Positions 14,005 through 17,421 of a stretch of 17,421 bases of DNA are shown here, in pieces. Each line of letters opens with the position of its first letter. Position 1 is the stretch's first letter. Made by a program: the position numbers and the translations under genes. Location: the NCBI GenBank assembly GCA_041635755.1, contig JBFKUL010000027.1, positions 1 to 17,421 on the forward strand, written 5' to 3'. The notes under the pieces were generated by a model. It searched no databases. It was not told where the DNA came from and was given only the letters and a program-made list of their open reading frames with translations. The stretch is from JBFKUL01 sp041635755 (GTDB lineage Bacteria > Pseudomonadota > Gammaproteobacteria > Burkholderiales > SG8-39).

Positions 14005-14898
14005 ATGAGCGAGGCGCTGTTCGAGTCGAACCTCGCGAGCCTGCCGCGGATCGGTCGCGGCAAGGTGCGCGACCTCTATGAGGTGGACGCCGATCGCATG
14101 CTGATCGTCGCGAGCGACCGGCTCTCCGCATTCGACGTCGTGCTGCCCGATCCAATTCCGGACAAGGGGCGCGTGCTCACGCGCATGTCCGGGTTCTGGT
14201 TCGAGCGGCTCGGTCACGTGGTGCCGAACCACCTCACGGGCGCCGACCCCGAGTCGGTCGTCATCGGCGAGGCGGAGAAAGCACAGGTGCGCGGCCGCGC
14301 CGTGGTCGTGCGGCGCCTCAAGCCGCTGCCGGTCGAGGCCGTGGTGCGCGGCTATCTCATCGGCTCGGGCTGGAAGGACTACCAGAGGACCGGCGCGATC
14401 TGCGGCATCGCGCTGCCCAAGGGACTCAAGCAGGCGGCGAAGCTGCCGCAGCCGATCTTCACTCCGGCGACCAAGGCGGCCGAAGGTCACGACGAGAACA
14501 TCTCCTTCGCGGAGGTCGAGCGCCTGATCGGCAAGCCGCTCGCGGCAAAAGTGCGCGATGCGGCGTTGCGCCTGTACGAGGAGGCGGCGCGCTATGCGCT
14601 CGGCAAGGGCATCATCATCGCAGATACCAAATTCGAGTTCGGCACCGACCCCGGGGGCGACTTGGTGCTGATCGACGAGGCGTTGACCGCGGACTCGTCG
14701 CGCTTCTGGCCCGCGGACTCGTATCGGGAAGGCATCTCGCCACCCTCCTACGACAAGCAGTACGTGCGCGATTATCTCGAGACACTCGACTGGAACAAGA
14801 CGCCGCCGGCGCCCCGGCTGCCGCGCGAGGTGATCCAGCGAACCGCCGACAAGTACCGGGAGGCCCTCTTCCGGCTCGCGGGAGAGAGGCTGCCATGA
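14005..14898 (+). CDS. purC: phosphoribosylaminoimidazole-succinocarboxamide synthase (SAICAR synthetase)
   Basis: The product is 297 residues, the usual length of the longer PurC type. It joins aspartate to CAIR with ATP to make SAICAR in de novo purine synthesis. Motifs seen are GRGKVRDLYEV near the N-terminus, ASDRLSAFDVVLPDPIPDKG, VRGYLIGSGWKDYQ, AEGHDENISF, IADTKFEFG, and LIDEALTADSSRFWPAD toward the end. The frame is open upstream to 13735, within the aldolase gene, but family proteins start with a short tail before the LPRIGRGKVRDLY strand, so ATG 14005 is chosen. There is no Shine-Dalgarno; a T6 run precedes the start. Its stop overlaps the purE ATG by ATGA, indicating an operon. Confidence 0.97.
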   Translation: MSEALFESNLASLPRIGRGKVRDLYEVDADRMLIVASDRLSAFDVVLPDPIPDKGRVLTRMSGFWFERLGHVVPNHLTGADPESVVIGEAEKAQVRGRAVVVRRLKPLPVEAVVRGYLIGSGWKDYQRTGAICGIALPKGLKQAAKLPQPIFTPATKAAEGHDENISFAEVERLIGKPLAAKVRDAALRLYEEAARYALGKGIIIADTKFEFGTDPGGDLVLIDEALTADSSRFWPADSYREGISPPSYDKQYVRDYLETLDWNKTPPAPRLPREVIQRTADKYREALFRLAGERLP

Positions 14899-15434
14899 GC
14901 GCCACGCGATCGAAGAAGAAGAGTACGGGCCGCAAGTCCATCGCCAAGCCGCGCGTCGGCGTCGTGATGGGCTCGCAATCCGATTGGGACGTGATGCGCG
15001 AGGCCTGCGCGGTCCTTGCGGAGTTCGGCGTGCCTTACGAGGCGAAGGTGGTTTCGGCGCACCGTACCCCCGATACGATGTTCGGCTACGCCGCGCGCGC
15101 CCGCGCGCGAGGCTTGCGCGCGATCATCGCCGGGGCCGGCGGTGCGGCGCACCTGCCGGGCATGCTCGCCTCGAAGACCACGCTGCCGGTGCTCGGTGTG
15201 CCGGTGCCGAGCAAGCATCTGGCGGGGCAGGACTCGCTGCTGTCGATCGTGCAGATGCCCAAGGGTGTCCCGGTGGCGACCTTCGCCATCGGCGCCTCGG
15301 GGGCGGCCAACGCGGGGCTGTTCGCCGTCGCGTTGCTCGCCGCCGGCGACGCACGGCTGTCCGCGAAGCTCGAGCGCTACCGCGGCAAGCTGCGGCGGCT
15401 GGTGGCGAAGATGCGACTCGCCGATGCGCCCTGA
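14895..15434 (+). CDS. purE: N5-carboxyaminoimidazole ribonucleotide mutase
   Basis: The product is 179 residues. It converts N5-CAIR, made by PurK, to CAIR, the substrate of PurC. The phosphate-binding GSQSDW is at 26-31 and SAHRTP at 54-59 with the presumed catalytic His56; AGAGGAAHLPGMLAS and PVLGVPVPSKHLAGQDSLLS follow, all standard for class I bacterial PurE. The first 20 residues are a Lys/Ser-rich extension (TRSKKKSTGRKSIAKP) not needed for the fold. The ATG overlaps the purC stop by four bases, so the start is well supported by position. The C-terminus overlaps purK by 11 bases. Confidence 0.97.
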   Translation: MSATRSKKKSTGRKSIAKPRVGVVMGSQSDWDVMREACAVLAEFGVPYEAKVVSAHRTPDTMFGYAARARARGLRAIIAGAGGAAHLPGMLASKTTLPVLGVPVPSKHLAGQDSLLSIVQMPKGVPVATFAIGASGAANAGLFAVALLAAGDARLSAKLERYRGKLRRLVAKMRLADAP

Positions 15435-16605
15435 GGGCGCACCCACGCCGAACGCGCCCGGGGCGCGCGACCGGTTGCTGCCGATCCTGCCGCCCGCGAC
15501 GCTCGGCGTGCTGGGCGGCGGGCAGCTCGGGCGCTTCTTCGTCATCGCCGCGCGCCAGATGGGCTACCGGGTGACGGTGCTCGATCCGGACGCCGAGAGT
15601 CCCGCCGGCGCGCTCGGCGACCGCCACATCGCCGCGAAATTCGACGATCGCGCCGCGCTCGATGCGCTCGCAGCCGATTGCGCCGCGATCACCACCGAGT
15701 TCGAGAACGTTCCCGCCGAGAGCATGGCGTACCTCGCGCGCTCGCGCCGCGTGGCGCCGTCGGCCGAATGCGTCGCCATCTCGCAGGACCGCGTGCGCGA
15801 GAAAGCGGCACTGGCGAAGCACGGCTTTCCGCTCGGCGCCTACGCGAACATCGAGCGCGACGCCGACCTTGATCGTGCGGAGCTGTATCCCGCGGTGCTC
15901 AAGCGCGCCCGGTTCGGCTACGACGGCAAGGGCCAGGCGCGGGTCGCCTCGCCTGCCGAGGCGCGCAAGGCCTGGTCGGCATTCGAGCGCGCGCCCTGCG
16001 TGCTCGAGCGTTTGCTCGCGCTCGATTGCGAGATCTCGGTGGTCGTCGCCCGCGGTGAGGACGGCGCCACGGCGCCGTTCACCGTGGCCGAGAATCGCCA
16101 CCGCCACGGTATTCTCGATGTCTCGATCGCGCCGGCGCGCGTCGGCGCGGCACTGGCGGGCGAAGCGCAGGCGATGGCGGCGAAGCTCGCCGGGGCGCTG
16201 GGCTACGTCGGCGTGCTCGGGGTCGAATTCTTCGTCTCCAAGGGCCGGCTCTTGGTCAACGAGATTGCGCCGCGGCCGCACAACAGCGGCCACTACACGA
16301 TCGAGGCGTGCGTCACCAGCCAGTACGCGCAGCAGGTGCGCGCGCTTTGCGGGTTGCCGCTGGGCGAGGCGCGGTTGCTTTCGCCGGCGGTGATGGTGAA
16401 CGTGCTGGGCGACGCGTGGCGCAACGGCGATCCACCCTGGGACGCGGTGTTCGCCGAGCCGCGCGCCAAGCTGCACCTTTACGGCAAGGCCTCGGCGCGG
16501 CCGGGGCGCAAGATGGCGCACATCACGGTGCTCGACGCCGAGATCGAGCGCGCGCTCGAGGCGGCGCTCGCGCTGCGCGCGCGGCTCGGCATCGGCGATG
16601 ACTGA
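15424..16605 (+). CDS. purK: N5-carboxyaminoimidazole ribonucleotide synthase
   Basis: The product is 393 residues. This ATP-grasp enzyme carboxylates AIR with bicarbonate and ATP to N5-CAIR. Motifs are LGVLGGGQLGRF at about 27-38, TTEFENVP, LKRARFGYDGKGQ (ATP-grasp Lys and Gly-rich loop), VLGVEFFVSKGRLLVNEIAP and RPHNSGHYTIEAC. It is about 25 residues longer at the N-terminus than a minimal PurK, a Pro/Ala-rich tail (RPEGAPTPNAPGARD). ATG 15424 overlaps the purE end by 11 bases; a downstream TTG before LPILPP is an alternative start. The upstream in-frame sequence back to 15016 is a shadow of purE. Its stop overlaps the next gene by eight bases. Confidence 0.96.
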   Translation: MRPEGAPTPNAPGARDRLLPILPPATLGVLGGGQLGRFFVIAARQMGYRVTVLDPDAESPAGALGDRHIAAKFDDRAALDALAADCAAITTEFENVPAESMAYLARSRRVAPSAECVAISQDRVREKAALAKHGFPLGAYANIERDADLDRAELYPAVLKRARFGYDGKGQARVASPAEARKAWSAFERAPCVLERLLALDCEISVVVARGEDGATAPFTVAENRHRHGILDVSIAPARVGAALAGEAQAMAAKLAGALGYVGVLGVEFFVSKGRLLVNEIAPRPHNSGHYTIEACVTSQYAQQVRALCGLPLGEARLLSPAVMVNVLGDAWRNGDPPWDAVFAEPRAKLHLYGKASARPGRKMAHITVLDAEIERALEAALALRARLGIGDD

Positions 16606-17421
16606 GCCGGACGCGATCGCGCACGCCGCGCGCATTCTGCGCGAGGGCGGTCTGGTCGCCTTTCCGACCGAGACGGTCTACGGGCTGGGCGCGGACGCGG
16701 CGAACGCCGCGGCGGTGGCGCGGCTCTACACCGTAAAAGGGCGTCCCGCGGACCATCCGGTGATCGTCCATTTTGCCGATGCCGAGCACGCGTTTGCCTG
16801 GGCGCGCGATGTTCCGGATGCTGCGCGCAAGCTCGCGGCGCGCTACTGGCCCGGTCCGCTGACCCTGATCCTGAAGCGCTCGCCGCAGGTAGGCGACTTC
16901 GTTACTGGCGGCCAGGACGCGGTAGGCCTGCGTGTGCCGGCGCACCCGGTCGCGCAGCGGCTGCTGCACGCGTTCTCTGGCGAGCAGCAGGGGCGCCGCT
17001 TCAGCGGCATCGCGGCGCCTTCGGCGAACCGCTTCGGGCGCGTCTCGGCGACCACCGCACAGCACGTGCGAGAGGATCTCGGCACCGACGTCAACCTCGT
17101 GCTCGAAGGCGGCCCGAGCGATGTCGGCATCGAGTCGACGATCCTCGACCTGTCGCGTGGCCAACCAGTGCTGATTCGTCCGGGCGCAGTCTCCGCCGAG
17201 GCGCTCGAGGCGCTGCTCAATGTCGCTGTGTCGCGCTCCGATGCAAACGCGCCGCGCGCTTCGGGCACGCTCGAGCGACACTATGCGCCTCACACGCCGG
17301 CGCGGCTCGTTCCACCCCACGCGCTGGACGGCGAGATCGCGAAGCTCGGCGTGCGCGTCGCGGTGCTGGCCTTCTCGCGGCCCGACGAGCGCGTCGATTA
17401 CTGGCTGCGCATGCCGCGCAC
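16598..17421 (+). CDS. L-threonylcarbamoyladenylate synthase, Sua5 type, C-terminus cut by window edge
   Basis: There are 274 codons present and the frame is open to the end. The YrdC domain makes threonylcarbamoyl-AMP from Thr, bicarbonate and ATP for t6A37 in ANN-decoding tRNAs. Seen are AFPTETVYGLGADA at about 21-34, KGRPADHPVIVHF, YWPGPLTLILKR, VGLRVPAHP, APSANRFGRVSAT and GIESTILDL. The linker SGTLERHYAPHTPARL leads into a second domain, marking the two-domain Sua5 form and not the short TsaC. Sua5 proteins usually run to about 320-350 residues, so some 50-70 are missing beyond the edge. ATG 16598 overlaps the purK stop by eight bases. There is no clear Shine-Dalgarno, so coupling within the pur operon is likely. 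Confidence 0.94.
   Translation, partial: MTEPDAIAHAARILREGGLVAFPTETVYGLGADAANAAAVARLYTVKGRPADHPVIVHFADAEHAFAWARDVPDAARKLAARYWPGPLTLILKRSPQVGDFVTGGQDAVGLRVPAHPVAQRLLHAFSGEQQGRRFSGIAAPSANRFGRVSATTAQHVREDLGTDVNLVLEGGPSDVGIESTILDLSRGQPVLIRPGAVSAEALEALLNVAVSRSDANAPRASGTLERHYAPHTPARLVPPHALDGEIAKLGVRVAVLAFSRPDERVDYWLRMPR

Noticed and set aside
15124..16635. 503-codon minus-strand frame opposite purE and purK
   Set aside because: Antisense shadow; composition unlike a folded protein, and purE and purK are unambiguous.
16523..17320. 265-codon minus-strand frame opposite the Sua5 gene
   Set aside because: Antisense shadow of a clear YrdC/Sua5 reading frame that runs off the window.
1..17421. CRISPR array, tRNA or rRNA genes, insertion sequences, prophage or integrase genes
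   Set aside because: No regularly spaced repeats, cloverleaf sequences, rRNA-like segments or transposase-like frames were recognised on either strand.

Overview
The window is strongly GC-rich, densely packed bacterial chromosomal DNA. Tightly overlapping genes, a TctC/Bug-type solute receptor, and an aldolase-purC-purE-purK-Sua5 gene order together suggest a betaproteobacterium of Burkholderiales type. This placement is an inference from gene content. No rRNA, tRNA, CRISPR array, transposase, integrase or phage gene is visible, and no stretch longer than about 170 bases lacks a gene.

Left third, minus strand (1-4725). Reading in the direction of transcription there is a small DUF2721 membrane protein, a lipoprotein-type amidase, an EF-G-like translational GTPase, and an alpha/beta hydrolase that runs off the left edge. 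A probable intrinsic terminator overlaps the amidase stop codon, and its T-run merges into a sigma70-like promoter for the EF-G-like gene. That gene probably starts at a GTG behind a textbook AGGAGG, not at the upstream ATG.

Middle left, minus strand (4734-9432). This is a compact operon for a Gld-like ABC system: ATPase, ABC-2 permease, a large GldG-like membrane-anchored auxiliary protein and a DUF4340 protein. The DUF2721 gene follows 8 nt later and probably belongs to it. Genes overlap or sit 4-14 nt apart. The substrate of such systems outside gliding bacteria is unknown.

Middle right, plus strand (9602-12817). This is a tripartite tricarboxylate transporter, tctC-tctB-tctA, divergent from the ABC operon across a 169-base spacer. 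Two strong tandem stem-loops lie between tctC and tctB. The first 83 bases of tctA occur twice: the first copy, starting in a TGATG overlap with tctB, continues through a 57-base unrelated insert into a 46-codon reading frame, which ends in a TAATG overlap with the intact tctA. This is the most unusual structure in the window.

Right, plus strand (12887-17421). A class I fructose-bisphosphate aldolase has its own candidate promoter inside the tctA stop. It is followed by purC, purE and purK (de novo purine synthesis from AIR to SAICAR) and a Sua5-type threonylcarbamoyl-AMP synthase cut by the right edge. The last four genes all overlap and read as one operon.
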